This document shows positions 53,930 to 63,847 of a DNA stretch of 64,000 nt, in pieces (positions within the stretch are counted from its first letter, which is position 1; each line of letters begins with the position of its first letter). Under the pieces are notes generated by a model. That model was given only the letters and a program-made list of their open reading frames with translations. It searched no databases and was not told the origin of the DNA. The stretch comes from an uncultured Prevotellaceae bacterium (lineage in GTDB: Bacteria; Bacteroidota; Bacteroidia; Bacteroidales; Bacteroidaceae): positions 39,440 to 103,439 of the forward strand of contig ONDH01000014.1 in assembly GCA_900316505.1 (NCBI GenBank), written 5' to 3'. Both the position numbers and the translations under genes were made by a program.

Positions 53930-55210
53930 TTACTGCTGGGAGTTGTTTGAGGGCTTGTTTTGGGGCTTTCCGTGCCGTTTGCCTCCGTTGCCCCGTTTGT
54001 TGTAACGTCCTTTGCCACCATGTCTACCAGGAGTGCGACGCCCTTTCGAAGCGTTCTTGCTCATTTCAGGCTTTTCGCCACACCCTTCAGGAAGGTCGGG
54101 CTTAGGAATCTCTTTCTCGATGAGGCGTTCTATTTTAATCAAGTGTTGCCAATCTTTAGGAGTGACGAGCGTGATGGCTTGTCCATCACGATTGGCACGT
54201 GCGGTTCGTCCTATGCGATGCACATAATCCTCAGGATCACGTGGCACATCGTAGTTGATGACCATCTGTATGTCGTCAATATCAATGCCTCGACTCACGA
54301 TGTCTGTGGCTATGAGGATGCTGATGCGACGGTTTTTGAACGCCAACATGATTTCCTCGCGCTCTCGTTGCACCAAGTCGCTGTGCATGGCGCCCACATT
54401 GAAACCTTTACGTTTAAGCATGATGTTCAACTCCTTGACTTTCATCTTGGAAGAGGCAAAGAGAATGACACGGTCAAGTGTCTTGTCGCTAAGTATGGTC
54501 TCAACGATTTTATCCTTCATGCCATCATGGCAGACGTAGGCGGTTTGCTGAATTTTCTCTGCAGGTTTCGACACGGCAATCTTCACCTCCACGGGGTTGT
54601 GAAGGATGTTTTGTGCCAGCTTCTGAATGTTTTCTGGCATGGTGGCAGAGAACATGATGGTTTGGCGTTCTTCCGACAGATATGAAGCTATTTTCATGAT
54701 GTCGTCATAGAAGCCCATGTCAAGCATGCGGTCAGCCTCATCCAGAATGAAGAACGACACTTTCTTCAAATCGATATGTCCACCATTCAGATGGCTGATG
54801 AGTCGTCCAGGAGTGGCGATGATGATGTCAGCACCAAGTTCCAGCCCCTTTCTTTCCTGCTCAAAACGGATACCGTCATTTCCACCATAAACTGCTACAG
54901 AAGAAACACCATCGAGGTAGTAACCAAAACCCTCCACCTGCTGGTCAATCTGTTGTGCCAATTCACGCGTGGGAGCCATGATGATGCAATTGACAGAGTC
55001 TTGCGGATAGTTGCCATGGCTCAACTCGTCGAGCACAGGCAACAAGTAAGCAGCGGTCTTTCCCGTTCCTGTCTGTGCAATGCCCATCAAGTCGTGCCCT
55101 TCAAGAATCTTGGGAATGGCTTTCTCTTGTATAGGGGTACACTCCTCGAAGTTCATCGCATCGAGAGCGTCCAGTAAATCATCAGATATGTTCAGTTCGT
55201 CAAAATACAT
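53930..55210 (-). CDS. DEAD-box RNA helicase
   Basis: 426 residues from ATG 55210 (MYFDELNISDDLLDAL; the longer frame from 55225 is unlikely). All helicase motifs are present: Q motif region CTPIQEKAIP, I AQTGTGKTAAYL, Ia PTRELAQQI, II DEADRMLDMGF, III SATMP and VI HRIGRTARANRDG. The C-terminal tail is very rich in Lys/Gly/Arg (KGRRTPGRHGGKGRYNKRG), likely an RNA-binding extension. It is an RhlE/DeaD-type helicase for ribosome or mRNA remodelling, often cold-induced. It lies 50 bp downstream of the LptF/G gene. Confidence 0.92.
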   Translation of the reverse strand: MYFDELNISDDLLDALDAMNFEECTPIQEKAIPKILEGHDLMGIAQTGTGKTAAYLLPVLDELSHGNYPQDSVNCIIMAPTRELAQQIDQQVEGFGYYLDGVSSVAVYGGNDGIRFEQERKGLELGADIIIATPGRLISHLNGGHIDLKKVSFFILDEADRMLDMGFYDDIMKIASYLSEERQTIMFSATMPENIQKLAQNILHNPVEVKIAVSKPAEKIQQTAYVCHDGMKDKIVETILSDKTLDRVILFASSKMKVKELNIMLKRKGFNVGAMHSDLVQREREEIMLAFKNRRISILIATDIVSRGIDIDDIQMVINYDVPRDPEDYVHRIGRTARANRDGQAITLVTPKDWQHLIKIERLIEKEIPKPDLPEGCGEKPEMSKNASKGRRTPGRHGGKGRYNKRGNGGKRHGKPQNKPSNNSQQ

Positions 55211-55259
55211 ATTTTGTAATGTCAATAATCAAATTTATAGTAAACCCTCCGCATGTCCG

Positions 55260-56519
55260 TCATCTTGGCGCCTTCTTATAATAGTAGAGAGCGATGGCGG
55301 CAAACACGAAGTTCGGGATCCACACCGCAAGTGCTGCAGGGAAGTTGGCATTGATGGCCATACTCGATGTCACCGTTTGGAACATGATGTAAGCGAGTGT
55401 CAAAGCCAAGCCGATACCCAATGCAATACCCATACCGTTCTTCCTTTTTCGTGCTGAAATGGACACACCAATCAAAGTCAGGATAAAGGTGGCGAAAGAG
55501 GTCGCACCACGTTTCCAGTATTCCACTTCAAACTGTTGGATGTTGGAGAACCCTCGTTCCTTCTGGCGTTCTATGTACGTGCTCAACTCTGGGGTTGTCA
55601 GCGTCATCTCCATATCGCGCGAAGCCATCAAGTCTTGTGGCTGTATGGGAATGATGGTGTCGAGTTTGTTGCCGCTCTGTACAATTTCCCGCATGCCCTG
55701 CAGGTCACGTGTCTGGTAGCTGGTGATGATCCAGTGGTAAGGCTCATAAGAGAGCGTGTCATATTGGATGGTCATTGCTTGCAGGTGCTTCACGAGTTTC
55801 TTGTCTTCAAACTTGTCAAGCGTGAAGTCAAAACCCATTTTCAGGCTTTCCTCATAACGTCCGAAGTAGGCGATGACACCGCTGTCCACTTCCAATTGCA
55901 CATTGGCACTGAAATCCTGTCTTCCTCGGTTCTTGTATTTGTTTTCAAATCTCACGCGTTTCACATTTCCCTTTGGAATGATATAGGAGCCAAGCCCGTA
56001 GTTGAGAAGGGCAATGAATGCTGCAGATATCATGTAAGGTCTCACGATGCGCGCAAAACTTGTGCCTGTTGAGAGCATCGCGATGATTTCCGAGTTGTCT
56101 GCCAGCTTCGTGGTGAAGAAGATGACAGCGATGAAGACAAACAACTGGCTGAACAGATTCGAATAGAAGGGGATGAAGTTCAGATAATAGTCGAAGAAGA
56201 TTTCCTCCATCGGTGCATCATGTTGCAGGAACTTGTCAATGTTCTCATTGAAGTCGAACACGACTGCGATGCTGATAATCAGAATGATGGAGAAGAAATA
56301 AGTGCCGAGAAACTTGCCGATGATGTAGCGGTCAAGACGGGAGAGAGGCAAGTGGTCAGACAGCCATTTGAACGAAGACGACCTCCTTCCCACTCTCGAA
56401 CGCAGAGAGCGGTGCTGGCTCTTCTTTTTCAGTCCCTTCTTGTAGTCGAGATAGGCTTTGATGTCCTCCTCGCTTCCACGCGGAACCAGCTTTCCATTTA
56501 CTTCTTCAAATATGACCAC
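55260..56519 (-). CDS. LptF/LptG-family permease
   Basis: A 419-residue inner-membrane protein of the YjgP/YjgQ family, part of the LPS exporter that pulls lipopolysaccharide from the inner membrane. TM1 starts near residue 68 (GKFLGTYFFSIILIISIAVV), further TMs lie near 105-130 and at the C-terminus (FATFILTLIGVSISARKRKN, AIALYYYKKAP), with a periplasmic jellyroll region between. The first 60 residues (VIFEEVNGKLVPRGSEEDI, KKGLKKKSQHRSLRSRVGRR) are hydrophilic and longer than usual for the family. It starts 39 bp after tgt, so the lon, tgt, permease set is probably one operon. Confidence 0.85.
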   Translation of the reverse strand: MVIFEEVNGKLVPRGSEEDIKAYLDYKKGLKKKSQHRSLRSRVGRRSSSFKWLSDHLPLSRLDRYIIGKFLGTYFFSIILIISIAVVFDFNENIDKFLQHDAPMEEIFFDYYLNFIPFYSNLFSQLFVFIAVIFFTTKLADNSEIIAMLSTGTSFARIVRPYMISAAFIALLNYGLGSYIIPKGNVKRVRFENKYKNRGRQDFSANVQLEVDSGVIAYFGRYEESLKMGFDFTLDKFEDKKLVKHLQAMTIQYDTLSYEPYHWIITSYQTRDLQGMREIVQSGNKLDTIIPIQPQDLMASRDMEMTLTTPELSTYIERQKERGFSNIQQFEVEYWKRGATSFATFILTLIGVSISARKRKNGMGIALGIGLALTLAYIMFQTVTSSMAINANFPAALAVWIPNFVFAAIALYYYKKAPR

Positions 56520-56558
56520 CTTCTTACCTTCTTGTTAATTATATAATAATGTGTATGC

Positions 56559-57689
56559 CTACAGCCTTCTTCCCAGTTCCTCCACCATCTTGGCTTTCCA
56601 CACACAGAAGTCACCTGCCACGATGTGCTGACGTGCTTCACCCACCAACCACAAGTAGAAAGCGAGGTTATGGATGGATGCAATCTGCAGTGCCAAGATT
56701 TCCTGCGCCTTGAACAAATGGTGCACATAAGCCTTGGTGTACATCGTGTCCACATATGAAGTGCCTTCGGGGTCCAATGGTGAGAAGTCAAAGTCCCACT
56801 TTTGGTTGCGCAGATTGATGGTGCCATGCTTTGTGAAGATTTGGGCATTACGTCCGTTTCGTGTGGGCATCACACAGTCGAACATGTCCACACCTCTCTC
56901 AATGGCTTCCAGAATGTTGATGGGAGTGCCAACGCCCATCAGATAGCGAGGCTTCTCCTTCGGCAATATGGCATTGACCACCTCAATCATCTCATACATC
57001 ACGTCTGTAGGTTCTCCCACAGCCAAACCTCCGATGGCATTGCCGTCAGCACCTTTCGATGCCACATTCTCTGCTGCCCGTTTGCGCAAGTCCTTGTAGG
57101 TGCACCCTTGCACGATAGGGAAGAGGCTCTGCTGATACCCATATTTCGGTTCTGTCTCATTGAATCGCTGAATGCAACGATCCAGCCAACGCTCCGTCAG
57201 TTCCAACGATTTCTTGGAGTAGTCAAAATCGCTGGTGCCTGGAGGACACTCATCGAATGCCATCACAATGTCGGCACCAATGGTGCGTTCTATGTCCATC
57301 ACCTTTTCCGGTGTGAAGAAATGCTTGCTCCCGTCGATATGGCTTCGGAACTCCACACCTTCCTCCTTAATCTTACGGATGCCTGCCAACGAAAACACTT
57401 GAAAGCCACCGCTGTCAGTCAGCATGGGACGGTCAAATCCGTTGAACTTGTGCAGACCTCCTGCCTTCTCCAGCACTTCAAGTCCTGGCCGCAAATAGAG
57501 GTGATAGGTGTTTCCCAAGATGATTTGCGCCTTGATGTCATCCTTCAGTTCGTGCAGATGCACCGCCTTCACCGAGGCTTGCGTGCCCACTGGCATGAAG
57601 ATGGGTGTCTGAATGTCGCCATGATCTGTATGAATCACACCGGCACGCGCATTCGTCTTGGAGTCGTTATGTTCGAGGGTAAACTTCAT
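56559..57689 (-). CDS. tgt: Queuine tRNA-ribosyltransferase (Tgt)
   Basis: A 376-residue enzyme that exchanges G34 of tRNAs with GUN anticodons for preQ1. The catalytic regions are DSGGFQVFSLAGI, VMAFDECPPGTSDFDYSKKS and the second Asp region FDCVMPTRNGRNAQIFT. The usual zinc site CxCxxC is absent: the corresponding segment reads DPEGTSYVDTMYTKAYVHHL, although the HN motif in IASIHNLAFYLW is kept. I believe this is common in Bacteroidota Tgt, but it means zinc binding must differ or be lost. Its ATG overlaps the lon stop by 4 bp. Confidence 0.92.
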   Translation of the reverse strand: MKFTLEHNDSKTNARAGVIHTDHGDIQTPIFMPVGTQASVKAVHLHELKDDIKAQIILGNTYHLYLRPGLEVLEKAGGLHKFNGFDRPMLTDSGGFQVFSLAGIRKIKEEGVEFRSHIDGSKHFFTPEKVMDIERTIGADIVMAFDECPPGTSDFDYSKKSLELTERWLDRCIQRFNETEPKYGYQQSLFPIVQGCTYKDLRKRAAENVASKGADGNAIGGLAVGEPTDVMYEMIEVVNAILPKEKPRYLMGVGTPINILEAIERGVDMFDCVMPTRNGRNAQIFTKHGTINLRNQKWDFDFSPLDPEGTSYVDTMYTKAYVHHLFKAQEILALQIASIHNLAFYLWLVGEARQHIVAGDFCVWKAKMVEELGRRL

Positions 57690-60103
57690 ATCAGCGCAAA
57701 ATCTAACACATCCTTGACGTTCTCCACATAGTGGAACTTGACGCCCTTCACATACTTGGCTGGAATGTCCTCAATGTTCTTCTTGTTCTCGTGACAGATG
57801 AGGATGTCCGTAATGCCGGCACGCTTGGCTGCCAAAATCTTCTCCTTGATGCCGCCTACAGGGAGCACCTTGCCGCGCAGGGTGATTTCGCCTGTCATGG
57901 CGATGTTCTTGCGCACCTTTCTCTTCGTGATGGCACTTGCCAACGAAGTGGCAATCGTGATACCTGCCGATGGACCATCCTTTGGTGTTGCACCTTCCGG
58001 CACATGGATGTGGATGTTGTGAGTCTCGAAGAATTCGGGTGTGATGCCGATGAGGTCGCAGTGCTCTTTCAGATACTGCAAAGCAATCGTTGCCGACTCC
58101 TTCATCACATCGCCCAAATTGCCGGTCAAACCGAGCTTCTCGCCCTTTCCATTGTTGATGGAAGTCTCGATGAAGAGGATTTCTCCTCCCACGCTTGTCC
58201 ATGCCAAACCTGTCACCACGCCATAGTAGTCATTGCCTTGATACTTGTCGCGGCTATAGGGTTCAGTGCCGAGATATTCCTTGATGTCCTCCACTTTCAG
58301 TTCACCCTTAGGCAGCACACCTTCCTTGGCATACTTGAGCGTCACCTTGCGGAGCACCTTGTTGATTTTCTTGTCCAGTTCACGCACGCCCGATTCGCGT
58401 GTGTAGTCCTCAATCATCTTCTCGATGGCAGCCTTCGAAATCTTCACACCACTGTCCTTCATACCGAGGTTGTCCAGTTCTTTAGGTACCAGATGACGCT
58501 TGGCAATCTCAATCTTCTCCTCTGTCAGATAGCCACTCACCTCAATCAGCTCCATACGGTCAAGAAGTGGGGCAGGGATGGTCGAGATGTTATTGGCAGT
58601 GGCGATGAACATCACCTTGGAGAGGTCATAATCCGTGTCGAGATAGTTGTCGTGGAATGCCACGTTCTGTTCAGGATCAAGCACCTCGAGCAAGGCAGAT
58701 GCAGGGTCGCCATGATTTGTCTGCTGTGTCACTTTGTCAATCTCGTCGAGAATGAACACGGGGTTGCTTGAGCCAGCCTTCTTGATGTTCTTGATGATTT
58801 GTCCAGCCATGGCTCCCACATAAGTGCGGCGATGACCACGGATTTCAGCCTCATCATGCAAACCACCTAACGACATTCTCACATACGTCCTCTTCATCGC
58901 CTTGGCAATGCTCTTTCCCAACGAAGTCTTTCCCACTCCTGGAGGGCCATACAGACAAAGGATGGGGCTCTTGAAGTCGCCTCTCATCTTCAGCACCGCC
59001 AAGTGCTCAATGATGCGTTCCTTCACCTTCTCCATGCCGTAGTGATCCTTGTTCAGCACCTTTTCGGCATTGTTCAGGTTGAGGTTGTCCTTGGTCACTT
59101 CTCCCCATGGCAGTTCCAGCATTGTCTGTGCCCATGAATATTCTGTCTGATAGTCGGGGGTGTGGCTACTCATGTGCGACATCTTGTCGAGCGTGTCTTC
59201 AAACACCTTGGCAGTCTCTTTACTCCAATTCTTCTTCTTGCCCTGCTCGCGCATCTGGCTAATCTCGTCTTCACCCTTTTCGCCCAGCTCTTCCTGAATG
59301 GTTTCCATCTCCTGGCGCAAGAAGTACTCCTTGTGCTGCTTGTCAAGCTCTTCGCGGGTGCGCATTTGGAGATCCATCTTCAGGGTTACATATTGGTACT
59401 CGCGTTGCAAGATGCCCAACAGACGATAGGCACGGTCAAACAGGTCATTCTCCTCCAACAGGACGATGCGCTCCTTGTTGCTGATGTTCAGGTTGCAGCA
59501 GATGAAGTTGATGATGAGCGTGCGGTCAGCAATGTTGTTGAGCGCAAATGCCGAACCGATGGTTTGTTCGCTGCTGCGCATCAGTTTGATAGCTGTCTCG
59601 CGGCATGCATCCACCACTGCCATGTATTCGCGGTTGCCTCGTGCAGGCACCGTCTCGGGATAGTTGTCCACGCGTCCCATATTGTAGGCACCGTTCCATT
59701 CCATCTCTATCAGCTTCACACGGGTGTAGCCCTGAATGAGGGCAGTGCGGCTACCGTCAGGCAGTTTGATGATTTTCTGCACCTTGCCAATCACTCCTGT
59801 ATGATATAGCTGGTCATAATCGGGTTCATCTGTCGAGTCATCCACTTGTGTGAACACAGCAATCGCCATATCCTTTTTCTGCGCCTCTTTCAGCAACTTC
59901 AGCGATGAATCCCTTCCAATGGAAATCGGAACCATCGTTTCAGGGAACAGCATCACGCCACGCAAGGGCAGAACGGGGATGAGGTTGTCTGGCGACACCT
60001 CTTGCTCTATGTTTCCCTTGATGGGGTTGTCAATGCTTGTGATGAAACTGATTTTGCCTTCCACTGGCCCTTCGTCAATTATCTCGTCAAAATTGAAATC
60101 CAT
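57686..60103 (-). CDS. lon: ATP-dependent Lon protease
   Basis: An 805-residue AAA+ serine protease. The N-terminal substrate domain begins [19 protein letters not shown]. The ATPase has Walker [15 protein letters not shown] and Walker [13 protein letters not shown]. The protease domain has the catalytic Ser in [15 protein letters not shown] and Lys further on ([14 protein letters not shown]). It degrades damaged and regulatory proteins in the cytoplasm. It heads an operon with tgt (4-bp overlap) and the LptF/G gene, with its own promoter at 60161-60168. Confidence 0.96.
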   Translation of the reverse strand: MDFNFDEIIDEGPVEGKISFITSIDNPIKGNIEQEVSPDNLIPVLPLRGVMLFPETMVPISIGRDSSLKLLKEAQKKDMAIAVFTQVDDSTDEPDYDQLYHTGVIGKVQKIIKLPDGSRTALIQGYTRVKLIEMEWNGAYNMGRVDNYPETVPARGNREYMAVVDACRETAIKLMRSSEQTIGSAFALNNIADRTLIINFICCNLNISNKERIVLLEENDLFDRAYRLLGILQREYQYVTLKMDLQMRTREELDKQHKEYFLRQEMETIQEELGEKGEDEISQMREQGKKKNWSKETAKVFEDTLDKMSHMSSHTPDYQTEYSWAQTMLELPWGEVTKDNLNLNNAEKVLNKDHYGMEKVKERIIEHLAVLKMRGDFKSPILCLYGPPGVGKTSLGKSIAKAMKRTYVRMSLGGLHDEAEIRGHRRTYVGAMAGQIIKNIKKAGSSNPVFILDEIDKVTQQTNHGDPASALLEVLDPEQNVAFHDNYLDTDYDLSKVMFIATANNISTIPAPLLDRMELIEVSGYLTEEKIEIAKRHLVPKELDNLGMKDSGVKISKAAIEKMIEDYTRESGVRELDKKINKVLRKVTLKYAKEGVLPKGELKVEDIKEYLGTEPYSRDKYQGNDYYGVVTGLAWTSVGGEILFIETSINNGKGEKLGLTGNLGDVMKESATIALQYLKEHCDLIGITPEFFETHNIHIHVPEGATPKDGPSAGITIATSLASAITKRKVRKNIAMTGEITLRGKVLPVGGIKEKILAAKRAGITDILICHENKKNIEDIPAKYVKGVKFHYVENVKDVLDFALI

Positions 60104-60160
60104 CTTAATCCTTCTTGTTGTTTTTTTCTCTTAATCTATTATCCTCTATTAAAACGGGTG

Positions 60161-60168
60161 CAAAGTTA
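60161..60168 (-). promoter_or_regulatory. -7 box TAACTTTG of the lon operon
   Basis: TAnnTTTG match on the minus strand, 57 bp upstream of lon ATG 60103. Confidence 0.6.
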
Positions 60169-60388
60169 CGAATTTTTTTTCACACCTCTATTATTTATAA
60201 TGTGAAACATTCAAAAAAAAGTATTGCACATGTCACTTCATCCCTTTCCATAAATGATTCCTCCTGTTCTCCATTTTCAGACACACTTCCTCCTCGTTGT
60301 GATGTTCACACCCACAAAAAGATGATGCCCACACCCATTTTATCATGACGCTCATACTCGTTTTGTTGTGACGCTCACTTCCGTTATG

Positions 60389-60468
60389 TTTTCAAAGTTG
60401 CAAAAAATATTTTCAAAGTTTGAAAAATATTTTTGAAACTTGCAAAATTTTTTTTGAAACTTTGAAAA
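60389..60468 (+). promoter_or_regulatory. Four 17-bp units phased at 21 bp upstream of the HU-family gene
   Basis: Units at 60389-60405, 60410-60426, 60431-60447 and 60452-60468 follow TTTT(C/G)AAA(G/C)TT(G/T)(C/G)AAAA. Units 1-2 read CAAAGTT, units 3-4 GAAACTT, and the inner pairs (GC or TG) alternate. The 21-bp spacing equals two helical turns, so all units face one side. They end about 37 bp upstream of the -7 box at 60506. Confidence 0.75.
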
Positions 60469-60505
60469 TATTATAGAAACGTAAGGCTAATTCAAATGAA
60501 TATGC

Positions 60506-60513
60506 TATCTTTG
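60506..60513 (+). promoter_or_regulatory. -7 box TATCTTTG of the HU-family gene
   Basis: TAnnTTTG match 45 bp upstream of ATG 60559. Confidence 0.6.
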
Positions 60514-60558
60514 CAGTTGTGAATGTGAAAGTCATTATCAATTAAAACAAGAATAAGC

Positions 60559-61188
60559 ATGGATTATGTAATGGAAAAGTTGCCAGACCTCCATAAGACT
60601 GGCGAAACGAAGTATTATCCCAAGGTGAAGCATGAGAATTGCATCAACCACAGTACGATTGTGAGCCTTTTCAGGGATGTGTCAACGATGAGTCGCAGTG
60701 CCATTGAAGGCGTACTGAAGGAACTTCCCGGTGTGTTGAACATGTACCTGACGTATGGGCATTCAGTGAAACTCGAAGGCTTCGGCACCTTCAATGTGAT
60801 TTTGGGACGCCTGACGGAAAAAGAAATGGCGGATAGAAAAAAGGTGAGGAAGGTGCAGGCAAACAGAAGTGGGGTGTACATCAAGAAAATCAATTTCCAA
60901 CCCGACCCTGAATGGCTGCTTGAATTGCGTGGCATGACAGAACTGAATGATGGAAAGAATCCTACAGATCCGTTTTGGAAGACGCTGACAAAAGAGGAAC
61001 GATTAGAGATTGCATTGGAGCATATAGATAAACATGGCAGTATGAGTGTGAGAGATTATATGGTCAGAACAGGGTTGGGACGTGTGAAGGCGGAACGAGA
61101 TTTGAAGGAGTTCAGCGCAAACTCTAAGAATGGGATTGGCACCATCGAGGGTGCAAACAATAGCAAATTGTACGTGAAGGTGTCATAA
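60559..61188 (+). CDS. HU-family DNA-binding protein (HU-HIG type)
   Basis: A 209-residue basic DNA-binding protein. Residues 1-115 match the Bacteroidota HU-HIG family (TIVSLFRDVSTMSRSAIEGV, TYGHSVKLEGFGTFNVI, then the beta-arm region). Residues about 130-209 look like a winged helix (TLTKEERLEIALEHIDKHGS, MSVRDYMVRTGLGRVKAERD). It is probably a nucleoid or regulatory protein. The phased repeat array just upstream is a candidate autoregulatory site. The start could be Met1 or Met5. Confidence 0.85.
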   Translation: MDYVMEKLPDLHKTGETKYYPKVKHENCINHSTIVSLFRDVSTMSRSAIEGVLKELPGVLNMYLTYGHSVKLEGFGTFNVILGRLTEKEMADRKKVRKVQANRSGVYIKKINFQPDPEWLLELRGMTELNDGKNPTDPFWKTLTKEERLEIALEHIDKHGSMSVRDYMVRTGLGRVKAERDLKEFSANSKNGIGTIEGANNSKLYVKVS

Positions 61189-61212
61189 TAATTTTGAAAA
61201 GTGCCATTTTTA

Positions 61213-61258
61213 TGCAATAGTGTAAGAAAATCGAGGTGTTTTTCTTACACTTTGCAAT
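61213..61258 (+). terminator. Long hairpin after the HU-family gene
   Basis: The stem GTGTAAGAAAA/TTTTCTTACAC (11 bp perfect) is extended by partly matching TGCAA bases outside, with a loop of about 9 nt and a T-rich tail. It probably terminates the HU-family transcript ahead of asnA. Confidence 0.6.
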
Positions 61259-61299
61259 TATTTTTGCCAAAAAATTTGTTATATTATTAAAAATAGTCG

Positions 61300-61307
61300 T
61301 ATCTTTG
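61300..61307 (+). promoter_or_regulatory. -33/-7 promoter of asnA-rarA
   Basis: -7 box TATCTTTG at 61300-61307 with TTTG at 61275-61278, a 21-bp spacing fitting the Bacteroidota consensus. It is the best-defined promoter in the window. Confidence 0.7.
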
Positions 61308-61371
61308 CACCGCTTTTAGGCAAAAAGGCAGTCTTGGGCAATTTTCTAAATCGGTACAAAACAAAAAAGAT

Positions 61372-62409
61372 ATGAGCAAACTTATTAAAGTCGAGGGTTA
61401 CCGACAGCTGCTAGACCCCATTCAGACGGAGCTGGGCATCAAGCAGATAAAGGATTTCTTTCAGGCTAACCTCTCGACGGCACTTCGTCTGCGTCGTGTG
61501 ACGGCACCCTTGTTTGTGCTGCGCGGATTAGGTCTTAACGACGACCTGAATGGCGTGGAACGTCCCGTTTCATTCCCCATCATGGACATGAACGACCAAG
61601 TGGCAGAGGTGGTGCACTCCCTCGCCAAGTGGAAACGTGTGATGTTGGCAGAATACGGCATTCAGCCAGGCTATGGGCTATACACAGACATGAACGCCAT
61701 TCGTGGTGACGAGGAGTTGGACAACACACACTCCCTCTACGTGGATCAGTGGGATTGGTGTCGTACCATTCGAAAGGAAGACCGCACATTGGCTTTCCTG
61801 AAGAAAATCGTGAAAAACATCTACGCAGCCATCATGCGTACGGAATACTTGGTGTGCGAATCCTATCCGCAAATCAAGCCCTTCCTTCCTGAGGAAATCC
61901 ACTTCATCCATTCCGAAGAACTTCTGCAACTTTATCCTGACTTGACTCCCAAGGAGCGCGAGGATGCCATCTGCAAGAAGTACGGCGCTGTGTTCATCAT
62001 GGGCATTGGTGGCAAACTTTCCAATGGCGAGAAGCATGACGGACGTGCACCTGACTATGATGACTGGAGCACTCCAAACGAGGAAGGATACAAAGGTCTT
62101 AACGGTGACATCCTCATTTGGTATCCTGTGCTCGAACGTAGCATAGAACTTAGCTCAATGGGCATCCGTGTGGACAAGGAAGCGCTTCTTCGCCAACTTA
62201 AATTAGAAAATAAGGAAGAACGCCTTAACCTTTACTTCCACAAGAAGTTAATGAATGACGAAATTCCACTATCTGTAGGTGGCGGAATTGGTCAGAGCCG
62301 ACTCTGCATGGTGCTCCTTCACAAGGCTCACGTTGGAGAAATACAAGCCTCTATTTGGCCTGACGAGATGCGTGAAGAATGTGCCAAGGCAGGCATGCCG
62401 CTCATCTAA
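61372..62409 (+). CDS. asnA: Aspartate-ammonia ligase (asparagine synthetase A)
   Basis: A 345-residue cytoplasmic enzyme making asparagine from aspartate, ammonium and ATP. It is related to class II aminoacyl-tRNA synthetases: YVDQWDWCRTIRKEDR and GGGIGQSRLCMVLL are the family's nucleotide-binding and motif-3-like regions. The normal length is about 330. It follows a well-formed promoter and is followed 17 bp later by rarA, so the two are probably co-transcribed; the link between them is not evident. Confidence 0.95.
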   Translation: MSKLIKVEGYRQLLDPIQTELGIKQIKDFFQANLSTALRLRRVTAPLFVLRGLGLNDDLNGVERPVSFPIMDMNDQVAEVVHSLAKWKRVMLAEYGIQPGYGLYTDMNAIRGDEELDNTHSLYVDQWDWCRTIRKEDRTLAFLKKIVKNIYAAIMRTEYLVCESYPQIKPFLPEEIHFIHSEELLQLYPDLTPKEREDAICKKYGAVFIMGIGGKLSNGEKHDGRAPDYDDWSTPNEEGYKGLNGDILIWYPVLERSIELSSMGIRVDKEALLRQLKLENKEERLNLYFHKKLMNDEIPLSVGGGIGQSRLCMVLLHKAHVGEIQASIWPDEMREECAKAGMPLI

Positions 62410-62426
62410 AAAAGTGCCATTTCACC

Positions 62427-63698
62427 ATGCAACCTTTGGCTGAAAGATTGCGCCCACAAACGCTTGACGATTACATAGGACAGAAGCACCTGGTGGGTGA
62501 GGGAGCAGTGATACGCCGTATGATTGAACAGAAGCGTGTCGCCTCTTTCATCTTGTGGGGTCCTCCAGGGGTTGGAAAGACAACGTTGGCGAACATTATC
62601 GCCAAAACACTGGAGGTGCCGTTCTTTACGTTGAGCGCTGTGACATCGGGCGTGAAGGATGTGCGAGATGTGATTGAGAAGGCGAAGGCTTCGTCGTTTT
62701 TCGGCAATGTGAGGGGTGGGGTGTCACCCATCCTTTTCATCGATGAAATCCATCGTTTTTCGAAATCACAGCAAGACAGTCTTTTGGGTGCAGTGGAACA
62801 AGGAGTGGTGACACTGATAGGTGCTACAACGGAAAATCCGTCTTTTGAAGTCATTCGTCCACTTCTGAGTCGCTGTCAGGTATATGTGCTGAAGAGTCTC
62901 GAAAAGGAGGATTTGCTGGGATTGCTTGATCACGCATTGAGGACGGATGTGTTCTTAAAAGAGAAGAAGATTGACGTGCAGGAAACGACTGCCATGATGC
63001 GTTACAGTGGTGGTGATGCACGAAAGTTCTTGAATATTCTTGAATTGGTAACTGAAACGTCTTCAGTCATCAACGATGATATTGTTACAGAGACGCTTCA
63101 GCAGAATCCTTTAGCATATGATAAGGATGGAGAGATGCACTATGACATCATCTCCGCTTTCATCAAGAGCATCAGAGGAAGTGATCCTGATGCCGCCATC
63201 TACTATCTGGCTCGTATGATTGAAGGTGGCGAAGATCCTCTTTTCATTGCCCGCAGATTGGTCATCTCTGCCAGCGAGGACATAGGACTTGCTAATCCCA
63301 ATGCTCTTTTGTTGGCGAATGCAGCTTTTGACGCTGTCAACAAAATTGGTCTTCCAGAAGGACGCATTCCTCTTGCAGAAGCGACTGTCTATCTTGCCAC
63401 ATCACCTAAGAGCAATTCTGCGTATATGGCTATCAATGATGCCTTGCAATATGTCGGTGAAACGGGCAATTTGCCTGTTCCTCTTCATCTGCGCAATGCA
63501 CCCACCAAACTGATGTCGCAACTTGGCTATGGAAAAGACTACAAATACGCCCATGCTTACGAAGGAAATTTCGTAGAGCAGCAATTCTTGCCCGATGGTG
63601 CTACCGATGCCCGCTTTTGGCATCCACAGGAGAATGCATCAGAGAACAAGCTGCACGAGCGCATGAAACAGCTGTGGGGAGAACGATTTGAGGAATGA
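62427..63698 (+). CDS. rarA: Replication-associated recombination factor RarA (MgsA)
   Basis: The start at ATG 62427 (423 residues, MQPLAERLRPQTLDDYIGQK) avoids overlap with asnA. It is an AAA+ clamp-loader-like ATPase at stalled forks: Walker [15 protein letters not shown], Walker B FIDEIHRFSKSQQDSLLGAV, sensor 1 IGATTENPSFEV. The C-terminal MgsA domain is complete (SASEDIGLANPNALLLANAA). The length is normal. It is probably co-transcribed with asnA. Confidence 0.94.
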   Translation: MQPLAERLRPQTLDDYIGQKHLVGEGAVIRRMIEQKRVASFILWGPPGVGKTTLANIIAKTLEVPFFTLSAVTSGVKDVRDVIEKAKASSFFGNVRGGVSPILFIDEIHRFSKSQQDSLLGAVEQGVVTLIGATTENPSFEVIRPLLSRCQVYVLKSLEKEDLLGLLDHALRTDVFLKEKKIDVQETTAMMRYSGGDARKFLNILELVTETSSVINDDIVTETLQQNPLAYDKDGEMHYDIISAFIKSIRGSDPDAAIYYLARMIEGGEDPLFIARRLVISASEDIGLANPNALLLANAAFDAVNKIGLPEGRIPLAEATVYLATSPKSNSAYMAINDALQYVGETGNLPVPLHLRNAPTKLMSQLGYGKDYKYAHAYEGNFVEQQFLPDGATDARFWHPQENASENKLHERMKQLWGERFEE

Positions 63699-63797
63699 AT
63701 TGAAAATCTGCCTTTTAAAAGGAGACGAAAGTGTTAAAAAACGAATGACTTGCCAATAAATTCGCTATTTCTCTTGGAGAAGTGGCGTTTTTTGTCA

Positions 63798-63805
63798 TAT
63801 ATTTG
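63798..63805 (+). promoter_or_regulatory. -7 box TATATTTG of the final lipoprotein gene
   Basis: TAnnTTTG match 42 bp upstream of ATG 63848. Confidence 0.55.
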
Positions 63806-63847
63806 CAAAAATAGTAATCACAAACAGTATTCACGTTAATATTATCA

